Origin: 62-47 sp039808365
GTDB taxonomy: Bacteria > Pseudomonadota > Alphaproteobacteria > Rhizobiales > Xanthobacteraceae
Assembly (NCBI GenBank): GCA_039808365.1
Contig: JBDHSX010000005.1
Span: 1 to 64,000 of the forward strand
Length of the DNA stretch: 64,000 nt
Direction: 5' to 3'
Shown here: positions 1 to 9,245 of the stretch, in pieces
Layout: every line of letters begins with the position of its first letter
How positions within the stretch are numbered: the stretch's first letter is position 1
Notes under the pieces: generated by a model
What the model saw: the letters and a program-made list of their open reading frames with translations, nothing else
Database searches by the model: none
What the model was told of the DNA's origin: nothing
Translations under genes and position numbers: made by a program

Positions 1-36
1 AGCGCGAAGCGCTGATCCGAGTGCTCGCAATGACGG
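1..36. repeat. Partial dispersed palindromic repeat
   Basis: The first 36 bases end in CTCGCAATGACGG. This is the terminal signature shared by the complete repeat copies at 43459, 45420, 54188 and 61982. Only one end of the element lies inside the window, so its length cannot be judged. Confidence 0.6.
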
Positions 37-121
37 AGAGGCCTGTGGCAGCCAGCGTAGGGAGTCTGGGTCCCCGCGCCCCGCCGCCCACGCCACTGTT
101 ATCATCGCGCCGCCACAGTCG

Positions 122-130
122 TGCTATAAT
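122..130 (+). promoter_or_regulatory. Extended -10 promoter element for the transglycosylase gene
   Basis: The sequence TGCTATAAT is a perfect TATAAT with an upstream TGn extension, 29 bases before the ATG at 159. No good -35 is visible at 17 bp, which is tolerable for an extended -10. Assignment is by consensus match only. Confidence 0.5.
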
Positions 131-158
131 CGAGGCCGATTCATCAGAAGGGGTCGCA

Positions 159-977
159 ATGAAAACCCGCCTCGCCGTTTGTCTCGCCGCTACCCTCGCC
201 GCCGTTTCCCTCACCGCAAACCCCGCTTCCGCCGCCCAGTGCGGCGGCGATTTCAGGCGCTTCGTCGACAATTTTTCGCGTGATGCGCAGGCGGCGGGCA
301 TTTCGTCCGGCGTGATCGCGCAGGCGCTCGGCGGCGTCACCCAGGACCACGCGGTGCTCGCCTTCGATCGCCGCCAGCGCGGCACCTTCAACAAGACCTT
401 CGAGCAATACGTCTCAACCCGCGTCGGCGCCGGCCGCATCAAGGGGGGGCGCGCCATGCTGCAGCGGCACGCCTCGCTGTTGTCGCGCATCGAGCGTCAG
501 TTCGGCGTGCCGCCGGAAATCATCGTCGCGATCTGGGGGCTGGAGACCGATTTCGGCAAGGGCGACATGGGCAAGCTGCCGGTGTTTCGCGTGCTCGCCA
601 CCATGGCGCATGATTGCCGCCGCACCGAGCTGTTTCAGGGCGAGTTGCTGGCGGCGCTGAAGATCGTGCAGCGCGGCGACCTCGCGCTCGGCGACATGAT
701 CGGCGCCTATGCCGGCGAGATCGGCCAGACGCAATTCCTGCCGTCGTCCTACATCAAGTACGGCGTCGATTTCGACGGCAACGGCCATGTCGATCTGCGC
801 CACAGCGTGCCGGACGTGCTGGCCTCCACCGCCAACCTGCTGAAGAGCGCGGGCTGGCGGGCCGGCGGCGACTACCACGAGGGCTCGGCCAATTTCGACG
901 CCATGCGCGAGTGGAACAGGGCCGTGATCTATCGCAAGACCATCGGTTATTTCGCCGACAAGCTGGCGGGGCGGTAG
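159..977 (+). CDS. Lytic murein transglycosylase (MltB/SLT_2 type), secreted
   Basis: A 272-residue enzyme predicted to cut the MurNAc-GlcNAc bond of peptidoglycan in the periplasm, leaving 1,6-anhydro ends. Residues 1-26 form a Sec signal peptide ending in ASA; there is no lipobox, so it is probably soluble rather than a lipoprotein like E. coli MltB. The SLT_2 domain covers roughly residues 30-270. WGLETDFG places the catalytic acid at Glu129, and GEIGQTQFLPS (from residue 186) is the second family signature. The open frame extends upstream to 21, but the ATG at 159 begins the signal peptide and follows a strong extended -10, so it is preferred. The C-terminal peptidoglycan-binding domain found in some relatives is absent. 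Confidence 0.88.
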   Translation: MKTRLAVCLAATLAAVSLTANPASAAQCGGDFRRFVDNFSRDAQAAGISSGVIAQALGGVTQDHAVLAFDRRQRGTFNKTFEQYVSTRVGAGRIKGGRAMLQRHASLLSRIERQFGVPPEIIVAIWGLETDFGKGDMGKLPVFRVLATMAHDCRRTELFQGELLAALKIVQRGDLALGDMIGAYAGEIGQTQFLPSSYIKYGVDFDGNGHVDLRHSVPDVLASTANLLKSAGWRAGGDYHEGSANFDAMREWNRAVIYRKTIGYFADKLAGR

Positions 978-1201
978 CGCGCCGCCGCGCCGCCATGGTT
1001 AACAGTGTGCGAACGTCATGCGCCGCGGAGGCGGCGAGTGGTGTTGATGTCTTCATTAAATCACAACCAAGCCGGAGATTGTTTGGTTGCGGTCAGACTC
1101 CGTTAAGCGCCGTGCGGGCACCCTGAGGCCAATTCGGGGAGAGTCATGAGCAGGACAATGTCCGGCACAGAAGGGCGGCCGCGTTGCGGCCGGGGCGCGC
1201 G

Positions 1202-2395
1202 ATGTTGAGCATGCCGACGCTATGGGTGGTTTTGGTCGCGAACTTCCTGGCGCTGGGTCTGGTCTGGACCTACGTCATGCGCAGCTATCCCAATTTCCAG
1301 GCCGCGCGCTACTGGACCGCGGCCGCGCTGTGCATCGCCCTCGGCGCCGCCATCGGGATGCTTCGCATGGTGGTGCCGCCGCTGATCCCGCTGATGACCG
1401 GCGCGATGTTTCTGGTGATCGGCAGCGGACTGACGGCGATGGGCGTCGAGCGGTTTTACGGCCGCCGGGCGTCATGGCGGTTCAACGTCGTGCTCGCCGT
1501 CGCGACTTTCGCGGCGATCAGTTATTTCGTGCTGGTCGATCCCTCGACCTCGATGCGGATCTTCATCTACTCCGTGGCGCAGCCGATTCCGGTGGCGATG
1601 GTGCTGCCGCTCCTGTTCTCGCCCGCCACCCGGTCGAACAATCCCGGCGCGCGGCTCGCCGGCGTCGTCGCGGTGCTGATTATCGCGGTGAACGTGGCGC
1701 GCGGCGCGGCGAGCCTGTTCGACATCGGCGGCGTCGCCTCGATGGTCGATTTCAATCAGGTGCAGGCGGCGCTGGTGTTGCTGCTGGTGTTTCTGTCGAT
1801 GGCGTGGAATTTCGGCTTCCTGCTGATGGCGATCGACCGGCTGCGCGGCGAGGTGGCCAATCTGGCGCTGTTCGACGAACTCACCGGCGTCGCCAATCGC
1901 CGGATGCTGCTGCGGCGCCTGCCGGAAGCCTGCGCGGTGTCGCGGCGGCGCGGCGAGCCGTTCGTGCTGCTGGCGATCGATCTCGATAACTTCAAGGCGA
2001 TCAATGACGGCCACGGCCATGTCGTCGGCGACGACTGCCTGCGGCTGTTCGCGCGCACGGTGCAGTCGCGGCTGCGGCCGGACGATCTCTTGGCGCGCTC
2101 CGGCGGCGACGAATTCTGCGCGGTCCTGCCCAACACGACGTTGCGCGAGGGCGCGATGATCGCGCGGCGGATCGTCGAGGCCTGTCGCGCGCAGCTGACG
2201 CCCGAAGCGGGGCTGCCGGTCGGTCTCACCGCCAGCATCGGCGTCGCGCAATGGACGCCGCAGGTCGCGATGGCGCCGGATCGTCTGATCGCCGCCGCCG
2301 ATCAGGCGCTTTACGCCGCCAAGAACGACGGCCGCGACGGCTACGCGGTGCATCAGCCGCCTCCGCCGGCGCACGAACTGCGGCTTACGGCATAG
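1202..2395 (+). CDS. Membrane-anchored diguanylate cyclase (GGDEF)
   Basis: A 397-residue protein predicted to make cyclic di-GMP from two GTP at the inner membrane. The first ~215 residues form about six hydrophobic segments. A GGDEF domain follows (residues ~222-385), with the intact active-site loop GGDEF at 301-305. RPDD at 292-295, five residues before it, matches the RxxD inhibitory I-site, so product inhibition is expected. There is no EAL or receiver domain, and the membrane part has no recognised sensor family. ATG 1202 is chosen over an in-frame TTG at 1184; neither has a strong ribosome site. The upstream gap holds two hairpins (1021-1036 and 1064-1089). It may affect motility, whose genes lie a few kilobases away, but that is inference. 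Confidence 0.88.
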   Translation: MLSMPTLWVVLVANFLALGLVWTYVMRSYPNFQAARYWTAAALCIALGAAIGMLRMVVPPLIPLMTGAMFLVIGSGLTAMGVERFYGRRASWRFNVVLAVATFAAISYFVLVDPSTSMRIFIYSVAQPIPVAMVLPLLFSPATRSNNPGARLAGVVAVLIIAVNVARGAASLFDIGGVASMVDFNQVQAALVLLLVFLSMAWNFGFLLMAIDRLRGEVANLALFDELTGVANRRMLLRRLPEACAVSRRRGEPFVLLAIDLDNFKAINDGHGHVVGDDCLRLFARTVQSRLRPDDLLARSGGDEFCAVLPNTTLREGAMIARRIVEACRAQLTPEAGLPVGLTASIGVAQWTPQVAMAPDRLIAAADQALYAAKNDGRDGYAVHQPPPPAHELRLTA

Positions 2396-2410
2396 CGCGG
2401 CGGGCCGGCG

Positions 2411-2824
2411 TTACTTCGGTTGCAGCTTCAGCGCCGCCGAGTTGATGCAATAGCGCAAGCCGGTCGGCCCCGGGCCGTCGTCGAAGACGTGGCCGAGGTG
2501 GCCGTCGCATTTCGAGCACAACACCTCGGTGCGGATCATGCCGTGCGAGGTGTCGCGTTCCTCGTCGACATGGCTTTCGGCGGCGGGCCTGGTGAAGCTC
2601 GGCCAGCCGCAGCCGGAATCGAATTTCGCCTCGGATTCGAACAGCGGCTGACCGCAGCCGGCGCAGACATAGAGGCCCGGCGTCTCGGTGTATTCGTACT
2701 CGCCGGAGAACGGGCGCTCGGTCGCCTTCTCGCGCAGCACCGCGTATTGCATCGGCGTCAGGTCCTTGCGCCATTCGCTGTCGGTCTTCTGAATTTTTCC
2801 GGATCGGGCGGTGGTGTCGGACAT
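2411..2824 (-). CDS. msrB: Peptide-methionine (R)-S-oxide reductase, cytoplasmic
   Basis: A 137-residue enzyme that reduces the R epimer of methionine sulfoxide in proteins. Two CxxC pairs (Cys54/57 and Cys103/106) form the structural zinc site, and RYCINS carries the catalytic Cys126. Cys72 (GCGWPSF) is a possible resolving residue. No signal peptide is visible, so it should work in the cytosol with thioredoxin. It lies 39 bp downstream of msrA on the same strand and is probably co-transcribed with it. Length is normal for a stand-alone MsrB. Confidence 0.95.
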   Translation of the reverse strand: MSDTTARSGKIQKTDSEWRKDLTPMQYAVLREKATERPFSGEYEYTETPGLYVCAGCGQPLFESEAKFDSGCGWPSFTRPAAESHVDEERDTSHGMIRTEVLCSKCDGHLGHVFDDGPGPTGLRYCINSAALKLQPK

Positions 2825-2863
2825 GGAGCCTCCTCGTGGCGTTCGTGACTTTGCGATGCCGCG

Positions 2864-3577
2864 TCAGTCCGTCGCCTTGCCGGCATTCACCAGCGTCGGC
2901 TTCTCGATATAGCTGTCGGCGAACATCGTCTTCAGGTTCTCGATCTTCGGAAGATCGTTGTAGACGATATAGGGCTGGCGCGGGTGCAATGTCAGGTAGT
3001 CTTGATGATAGGCCTCCGCCGGATAGAATCCCCTGAGCGGATCGACCTTGGTGACGATCGGCTTGCCGAACACCTTCGCCGCGTTCAACTGGGCGATATA
3101 GGCATCGGCGACCTTTTTCTGGGCGGCGTCGGTGGTGAAGATGACGGATCGATACTGCGTGCCGACGTCCGGCCCCTGACGGTTCAATTGGGTCGGGTCG
3201 TGGGCCACCGAGAAGTAGATTTGCAGGATCTTGCCGTAGCTGATCTTGCTGGGATCGTATTTGATTTCCACCGACTCGGCGTGCCCGGTCGCGCCGGTGC
3301 CGACGATCTCGTACATCGCGGTGCTCTTGTCGCCACCGGCGTAACCGGACACCGCGCTGAGCACGCCGGCCGTATGCTGGAACACGCCCTGGACGCCCCA
3401 GAAACAGCCGCCGGCGAGCACGGCCATCCCGGTGCCGGCCGTGGCCGGCAGGTCGACCGCCGGCGGCGGGACGGCGACGGCTTTCTCGGCGCCCAGCGCC
3501 GGCGCGGCGAATGAGACCGTGAGCGCGACGGCGGCAGCAATGCCGAGACGCGGCGAAGCAAATTGGAACGGGCGCAT
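2864..3577 (-). CDS. msrA: Peptide-methionine (S)-S-oxide reductase with export signal
   Basis: A 237-residue MsrA that reduces the S epimer of methionine sulfoxide. Residues 1-30 form a clear Sec signal peptide ending near ALGA, so this copy should be periplasmic. The family signature GGCFWG places the catalytic cysteine at 58, and the rest of the protein covers the usual MsrA fold. The open frame runs upstream to 3871, but the ATG at 3577 gives a proper signal peptide and the upstream part looks non-coding. It is followed by msrB, which lacks a signal, so the pair seems to repair different compartments. No thioredoxin-like electron donor is encoded nearby. Confidence 0.94.
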   Translation of the reverse strand: MRPFQFASPRLGIAAAVALTVSFAAPALGAEKAVAVPPPAVDLPATAGTGMAVLAGGCFWGVQGVFQHTAGVLSAVSGYAGGDKSTAMYEIVGTGATGHAESVEIKYDPSKISYGKILQIYFSVAHDPTQLNRQGPDVGTQYRSVIFTTDAAQKKVADAYIAQLNAAKVFGKPIVTKVDPLRGFYPAEAYHQDYLTLHPRQPYIVYNDLPKIENLKTMFADSYIEKPTLVNAGKATD

Positions 3578-3726
3578 GGGGCCTCCCGATGGTTCCCGAG
3601 ACGGATCGATCCGATGGCCGATTATTGTCGCATGGCGGGGTATGAAAGATAGGCCAGAGCGCCCGTCATGGCGCGATGCTGCGGACACGATGGCGTGAGC
3701 GATTGTCGCCCGGTGCGGTCCAGGAT

Positions 3727-3762
3727 GCAAAAACAAAGCCGCGGGAAAGACTCCCGCGGCTT
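3727..3762 (-). terminator. Rho-independent terminator after the BA14K-type gene
   Basis: An 11-bp perfect stem (AAGCCGCGGGA at 3736-3746 with TCCCGCGGCTT at 3752-3762) has a 5-base loop. Read on the minus strand it is followed by TTTGTTTTTG. It lies 27 bases past the stop of the gene at 3790, in the right direction for it, and separates that gene from msrA. Confidence 0.85.
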
Positions 3763-3789
3763 CAAGTTGCGATATTTGTTCTTGCCGGA

Positions 3790-4155
3790 TTACTGGCAGA
3801 GGTAGCGGTTGCCGTCGCGGGCCAGGAAGGTGTTGGAGGCCGGATCGTAGGACCGGTAGCGCTGGGCGCAATAGGCGGCGTGCTGCTGGGCCGCCGCGTT
3901 CGCCTGGCTCGCGGCGATCGCGCCGCCGATGATGGCGCCGGCCGCGAGGCCGCCGATCACGGCGCCAGCGTTGTTGCCGTAATAGTGATGATGGCCGTGC
4001 CAGCGCCGGTATTGCACCGTGTCGACCGACGACGGCGCGGCGGCGGACAACGCCCCCTGAGCACTGACGAGCGGCGCGGAATTCGCCGGCATCGCGAATG
4101 CCAGCGCGATTGAGCCCACGAGCAGCGCCGTGCCCGCCATTTTCGCAAAACGCAT
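3790..4155 (-). CDS. BA14K-like small secreted protein
   Basis: A 121-residue protein with a signal peptide (residues 1-26, ending NSA). A His/Tyr-rich stretch and a Gly/Ala-rich hydrophobic segment (about 63-82) follow. The C-terminal motif YCAQRYRSYDP...TFLARDGNRYLCQ, with Cys96 and Cys120 probably disulfide-bonded, is typical of the BA14K family of rhizobial and Brucella surface proteins. The family's molecular role is not known. ATG 4155 is chosen because AGGAGA lies just upstream (4163-4168); the open frame extends to 4212. The gene is monocistronic, with its own terminator at 3727. Confidence 0.75.
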   Translation of the reverse strand: MRFAKMAGTALLVGSIALAFAMPANSAPLVSAQGALSAAAPSSVDTVQYRRWHGHHHYYGNNAGAVIGGLAAGAIIGGAIAASQANAAAQQHAAYCAQRYRSYDPASNTFLARDGNRYLCQ

Positions 4156-4347
4156 CTCAATTTCTCCTATTGGCCACATGAATCGAACCACTGGACCAAG
4201 CCATTGGATCAAACCTGTGGCGTATTCTTGTCCACGATACCCAGGTTCCGTGCGACGCCATTTTCCGCATGCGGCGGTCCTGGCGCAATAGGTTCCCGGC
4301 AGGTCTGTCGCGCATGGTGACCGAAGGGTTCAATGCACGCCGGCGAT

Positions 4348-5457
4348 TTAAAGCACAACGCTGAGACGTTTTGCCGCGCGGGTGATGCCAGTATAGAGCC
4401 AGCGGGCGCGGCTGTCCTGAAAGGCGAAGCTTTCATCGAACAGCACCACGTCGTCCCATTGCGAGCCCTGCGACTTGTGGACGGTCAGCACATAGCCGTA
4501 GTCGAATTCGTCATAGGGGCGGCGCTGCTCCCACGGGATGTCCTCGATGCCGCCGGAAAAACAGTCCGCGCGCACCGAGACCTTGGTGACCCGTGAGCCG
4601 AAATCCTCGTCCGGCGACAGCCGCATGCTGAGGATGGCGGATTTCGACTTGGTGCGCGATTTGACCCGCCACAGGCCGCCGTTGAACAGCGCCTTCTTGC
4701 GGTTGTTGCGCAGGCAGACCAGTTTGTCGCCGGCGACCGGCAGGGGATCCTCGATGTTCTGGCGCTGCCGCACCCGCATGTTGTAGGCGCGGCGGGTGTT
4801 GTTGCGGCCGACCAGCACCTGATCGGCCTGCATGACGCGGTCGGGATCGAATTGGTCGCGGCGCACCACCTGGCTCGCGCCGAACTCGCCGACCTCCAGC
4901 GGACGGCCCTCGCGCACCGCCATCGACATCCGCACGATGGGATCGTCCTGCGCCTGACGATGCACCTCGGTCAGCATCGCGTCCGGCGTGGCATTGGTGA
5001 AGAAGCCGCCGCCCTGGATCGGCGGAAGCTGGGCGGGATCGCCCAGCACCAGCAGCGGGCACTCGAACGACATCAGGTCGCGACCGAGTTCGGCGTCGAC
5101 CATCGAGCATTCGTCGATCACGATCAGCTTTGCTTTCGAGGCGGGCGCGTCGTCCCATAATTCGAAGCTCGGCTGTTCCTCGCCGGATTCGCGGGCGCGG
5201 TAGATCAGGGAGTGGATGGTCGAGGCGTTGTCGCAGCCCTTGTTGCGCATCACCAGCGCCGCCTTGCCGGTGAAGGCGGCGAACTTGACCTCGCCGTTGA
5301 CGCCATCGGCGATGTGCCGCGCCAGCGTGGTCTTGCCGGTGCCGGCATAGCCGAACAGCCGGAACACCGGCGGCGTGCCGTCGCGGCCGGGTTTGGCTTT
5401 CAGCCAGTCGGCGACGGCTTTGAGGGCGGCGTCCTGATGGGGGGTGAAGGTCGGCAT
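4348..5457 (-). CDS. RecD-like ATP-dependent DNA helicase (SF1B type)
   Basis: A 369-residue helicase of the short RecD2/Pif1-like kind common in alphaproteobacteria. Walker A is FGYAGTGKTT (residues 35-44), Walker B is VIDECSMVD (about 112-120), and the C-terminal UvrD-like part has VLTVHKSQGSQWDD and LYTGITRA, matching motifs V and VI. It lacks the long N-terminal region of true RecD2, and no recB or recC is adjacent, so it is a stand-alone enzyme whose substrate is unknown. A role in replication or repair is inferred from the family only. The 192-bp gap downstream to the BA14K-type gene shows nothing notable. Confidence 0.82.
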   Translation of the reverse strand: MPTFTPHQDAALKAVADWLKAKPGRDGTPPVFRLFGYAGTGKTTLARHIADGVNGEVKFAAFTGKAALVMRNKGCDNASTIHSLIYRARESGEEQPSFELWDDAPASKAKLIVIDECSMVDAELGRDLMSFECPLLVLGDPAQLPPIQGGGFFTNATPDAMLTEVHRQAQDDPIVRMSMAVREGRPLEVGEFGASQVVRRDQFDPDRVMQADQVLVGRNNTRRAYNMRVRQRQNIEDPLPVAGDKLVCLRNNRKKALFNGGLWRVKSRTKSKSAILSMRLSPDEDFGSRVTKVSVRADCFSGGIEDIPWEQRRPYDEFDYGYVLTVHKSQGSQWDDVVLFDESFAFQDSRARWLYTGITRAAKRLSVVL

Positions 5458-5570
5458 GGCGATCCGCGCGGCCGCGACAGCGGCGATGATTCGTCCGCCT
5501 CAAACTAATGCCTCGCCGCTCCGGCGCAAGTTCAGGGCGATCGCTCCGGCGCGGCATGTTATGAAGCCGT

Positions 5571-5750
5571 ATGAAGCGGATATTGGTCTGGTTGTTCTAT
5601 GTCGTCGGCGCGCTGTCGGTGGCCTATCTGCTGGCCTACATCTATCTCGCGCTGACAGCGCCGCGCATCACGCCCGGCGATCCCATCGAGATCTATCGCG
5701 ATCCCGATGCGCCGAGCTATTCGATGGCTGCCGCCGTCGTGGGCGTTTGA
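5571..5750 (+). CDS. Small single-span membrane protein, 59 residues
   Basis: An unrecognised small protein starting MKRILVWLFY. Residues 4-29 form one hydrophobic helix with a Lys-Arg N-terminus, so the N-terminus is probably cytoplasmic. A short polar tail contains PRITPGDPIEIYRDPDAP. The stop codon is one base away from the convergent stop of flbD. ATG 5571 is used; another ATG at 5561 is out of frame. Codon use and third-position GC look like real coding sequence, and the tail resembles that of small conserved rhizobial proteins, but I cannot name a family. Confidence 0.55.
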   Translation: MKRILVWLFYVVGALSVAYLLAYIYLALTAPRITPGDPIEIYRDPDAPSYSMAAAVVGV

Positions 5751-5751
5751 C

Positions 5752-7137
<1,386 letters not shown>

Positions 7138-7163
7138 GATTTGCTCCTATTGCGATCCGCGCG

Positions 7164-7517
7164 TCAGGCGCGCTCCGCCTTGATGATTTCGGTCATGGTG
7201 ACGCCGAGCTTGTCCTCGACGAGCACGACTTCGCCGCGCGCGACCAGCCGGTCGTTGACATAGATATCGATGGCCTCGCCGACGCGGCGGTCGAGTTCGA
7301 GAACGGTGCCGGGGCCGAGTTTCAACAGTTCGCCGACATCCATCCGGGAGCGCCCGAGCACCGCCGACACCTGCACTGGCACGTCGAACACGGCTTCCAG
7401 ATCGGAAGCGACGCGCGCGGCCGGTCGGTCGTCGCCGTGATCGGCGTCGTCCACGATCGACGGCGCATCGGCGGCGTTGAGATCCTGTAGCGGAACTTTG
7501 GCGTCGGTGTCGCTCAT
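7164..7517 (-). CDS. fliN: Flagellar motor switch protein FliN
   Basis: A 117-residue protein with an acidic N-terminal tail and a SpoA (surface presentation) domain over about residues 40-112, including VQVSAVLGRSRMDVGELLKLG and the closing LGVTMTEII. FliN forms the lower ring of the cytoplasmic C-ring and helps dock the FliH-FliI export complex. The ATG at 7517 overlaps the fliH stop by four bases (ATGA), so the two are translationally coupled. The open frame could be read from 7631, but that region belongs to fliH in another frame. Confidence 0.92.
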   Translation of the reverse strand: MSDTDAKVPLQDLNAADAPSIVDDADHGDDRPAARVASDLEAVFDVPVQVSAVLGRSRMDVGELLKLGPGTVLELDRRVGEAIDIYVNDRLVARGEVVLVEDKLGVTMTEIIKAERA

Positions 7518-8155
7518 GGTGTCGTCCTCGTGGCGTTGTTGCGGTGGTACGACGCGACGTAGCGCGCGACCAGTTCGGTGATCTTGGCGTCGATGGCGGC
7601 GGCTTCGCGCACGACCCCGCCGTCCGCCCATTCGATCTTGCAGTCGCCAAGGGCGATATCGGGTTCCGCCAGCACGATCAGGCGGCCCGCGAAGCCGCTC
7701 TGTTTGGCCATGCGCTCGAAAGCCTCATGCGCCTGCTCGTACAATTCGTCGCTGATCCGGATCACCAGATGCGGCGTCGAGACCAGATGCTTGAAGCAAT
7801 CGCGAACCAGTTCGACGATCTCGGTCAGCGGCTCGGCCGCGATCAACGCGCCGCTCAACTTGCGGGCGGTGGCGACGGCGACGTTCACCGCCTCGGTTTG
7901 CAGGCGGCCCTCGATCTCGGCGAACCGGGTGGCGATGGCGGCGATGTTGTCGCCGATCTGCTGGAACGACGCGGCGATCCGGCGTTCGTTCTCGACCTGA
8001 CTTTCGCGCTGCCCGGCATCAAAGCCGGCACGATAGGCCTGGGTTTCGGCTTGCGCCACCTGCGCGGCGATCTCGGCCGGCGTCGCCGCGCGCTCGCGCG
8101 TCTTGTCGGGCGCGGAGAAGTCGACATCGAACAGGAATTTTGCCGGAGCGCCCAT
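7514..8155 (-). CDS. fliH: Flagellar assembly protein FliH
   Basis: A 213-residue protein, the negative regulator and stator-like partner of the export ATPase FliI in the flagellar type III system. The N-terminal half is a long charged, Ala/Gln/Glu-rich helix (about 20-100) of the kind that dimerises. The C-terminal half has the FliH/HrpE-like fold and ends CKIEWADGGVVREAAAIDAKI, where the WADG motif is typical. The start overlaps the fliG stop by one base and the end overlaps fliN by four. No fliI lies within the window, so the ATPase must be encoded elsewhere. Confidence 0.9.
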   Translation of the reverse strand: MGAPAKFLFDVDFSAPDKTRERAATPAEIAAQVAQAETQAYRAGFDAGQRESQVENERRIAASFQQIGDNIAAIATRFAEIEGRLQTEAVNVAVATARKLSGALIAAEPLTEIVELVRDCFKHLVSTPHLVIRISDELYEQAHEAFERMAKQSGFAGRLIVLAEPDIALGDCKIEWADGGVVREAAAIDAKITELVARYVASYHRNNATRTTP

Positions 8156-9243
8156 CAGTACACCATCTCGTCGTCGGCGCGGTTCTTGGTCAGCGTGATT
8201 TCGCCCCTGGCGGCGAGATCCTTGGCGAGATTGACCATCAACGCCTGCGCCTCGTCGACATCGCGCAGGCGCACCGGGCCGAGCGCGGCCATGTCGTCCA
8301 GCAACATCTTGCCGGCGCGCGACGACATGTTGCCGAGGAAGAAGCCGCGGACATCCTCGTTGGCGCTTTTCAGCGCGATGCCGAGCTTGTCCTTGTCGAC
8401 GTGGCGCATCAGGGTCTGCGCCGATGCGGAATCGAGCTTCACTAAGTCATCAAACGTGAACATCAGCGCCTTGATCCGTTCGGCGGATTCGCGGTTTTCG
8501 TCTTCCAGCGAGGCGATGAAGCGGGTTTCGGTCTGGCGGTCGAAATTGTTGAAGATTTCGGCCATCACCTCGTGGGCGTCGCGGCGGCGGGTCTGCGACA
8601 GGTTCGACATGAGTTCGTTGCGCAGCGTCTGTTCGACGCGCTCGATCACGTCCTTCTGGACGGCCTCCATCTTGAGCATCCGGCCGATGACGTCGAGCGC
8701 GATGTTTTCCGGAAGGATGGACAGCACGCGCGCGGCATGCTCGGGCCTGAGCTTCGACAGCACCACCGCGATGGTCTGCGGATATTCGTTCTTCAGGTAG
8801 TTGGCGAGAACGTCTTCCTGCACGTTGGAGAGCTTCTCCCACATGGTGCGCCCGGCCGGGCCGCGAATGTCCTCCATGATGCCGGTGACGCGATCCGCCG
8901 GCAGATATTGTTGCAGCAGCCGCTCGGTGGCGTCCAAATTACCCATCAGGGCGCCGGACGCTGACATCCGCGAGACGAATTCGAGCATGAGATCCTCGAC
9001 GACGTCGGCCTCGATGGTGCCGAGCGACGACATCACGGCCGAAAGTTCGCGCACCTCGTCGTCATCCAGCAGCGACCAGACCTTGCCGCCATATTGCTCG
9101 CCCAGCGCCAGCATCAGCACGGCCGCGCGCTGCGGCCCCGACATCGGCCTGCTCTTGGCGCGGTTGCCCTGGCGCGCGGCGAGGGAGGCGACGACGCTGG
9201 CGATATCGTTGTTGGATTGAGCGACGGTTTGCGGAACGGCCAT
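8155..9243 (-). CDS. fliG: Flagellar motor switch protein FliG
   Basis: A 362-residue C-ring protein that joins the MS-ring (FliF) to the switch and contacts MotA to make torque. The N-terminal domain binds FliF. The middle domain has the EHPQTIA-type motif as EYPQTIAVVLSKL, and the C-terminal domain carries the charged torque helix region near DDLVKLDSASAQTLMRHVDKDKL. ATG 9243, two bases after the fliF stop, gives the usual start; an in-frame ATG at 9267 inside fliF would add eight residues. It is coupled to fliF upstream and fliH downstream. Confidence 0.94.
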   Translation of the reverse strand: MAVPQTVAQSNNDIASVVASLAARQGNRAKSRPMSGPQRAAVLMLALGEQYGGKVWSLLDDDEVRELSAVMSSLGTIEADVVEDLMLEFVSRMSASGALMGNLDATERLLQQYLPADRVTGIMEDIRGPAGRTMWEKLSNVQEDVLANYLKNEYPQTIAVVLSKLRPEHAARVLSILPENIALDVIGRMLKMEAVQKDVIERVEQTLRNELMSNLSQTRRRDAHEVMAEIFNNFDRQTETRFIASLEDENRESAERIKALMFTFDDLVKLDSASAQTLMRHVDKDKLGIALKSANEDVRGFFLGNMSSRAGKMLLDDMAALGPVRLRDVDEAQALMVNLAKDLAARGEITLTKNRADDEMVY

Positions 9244-9245
9244 GA

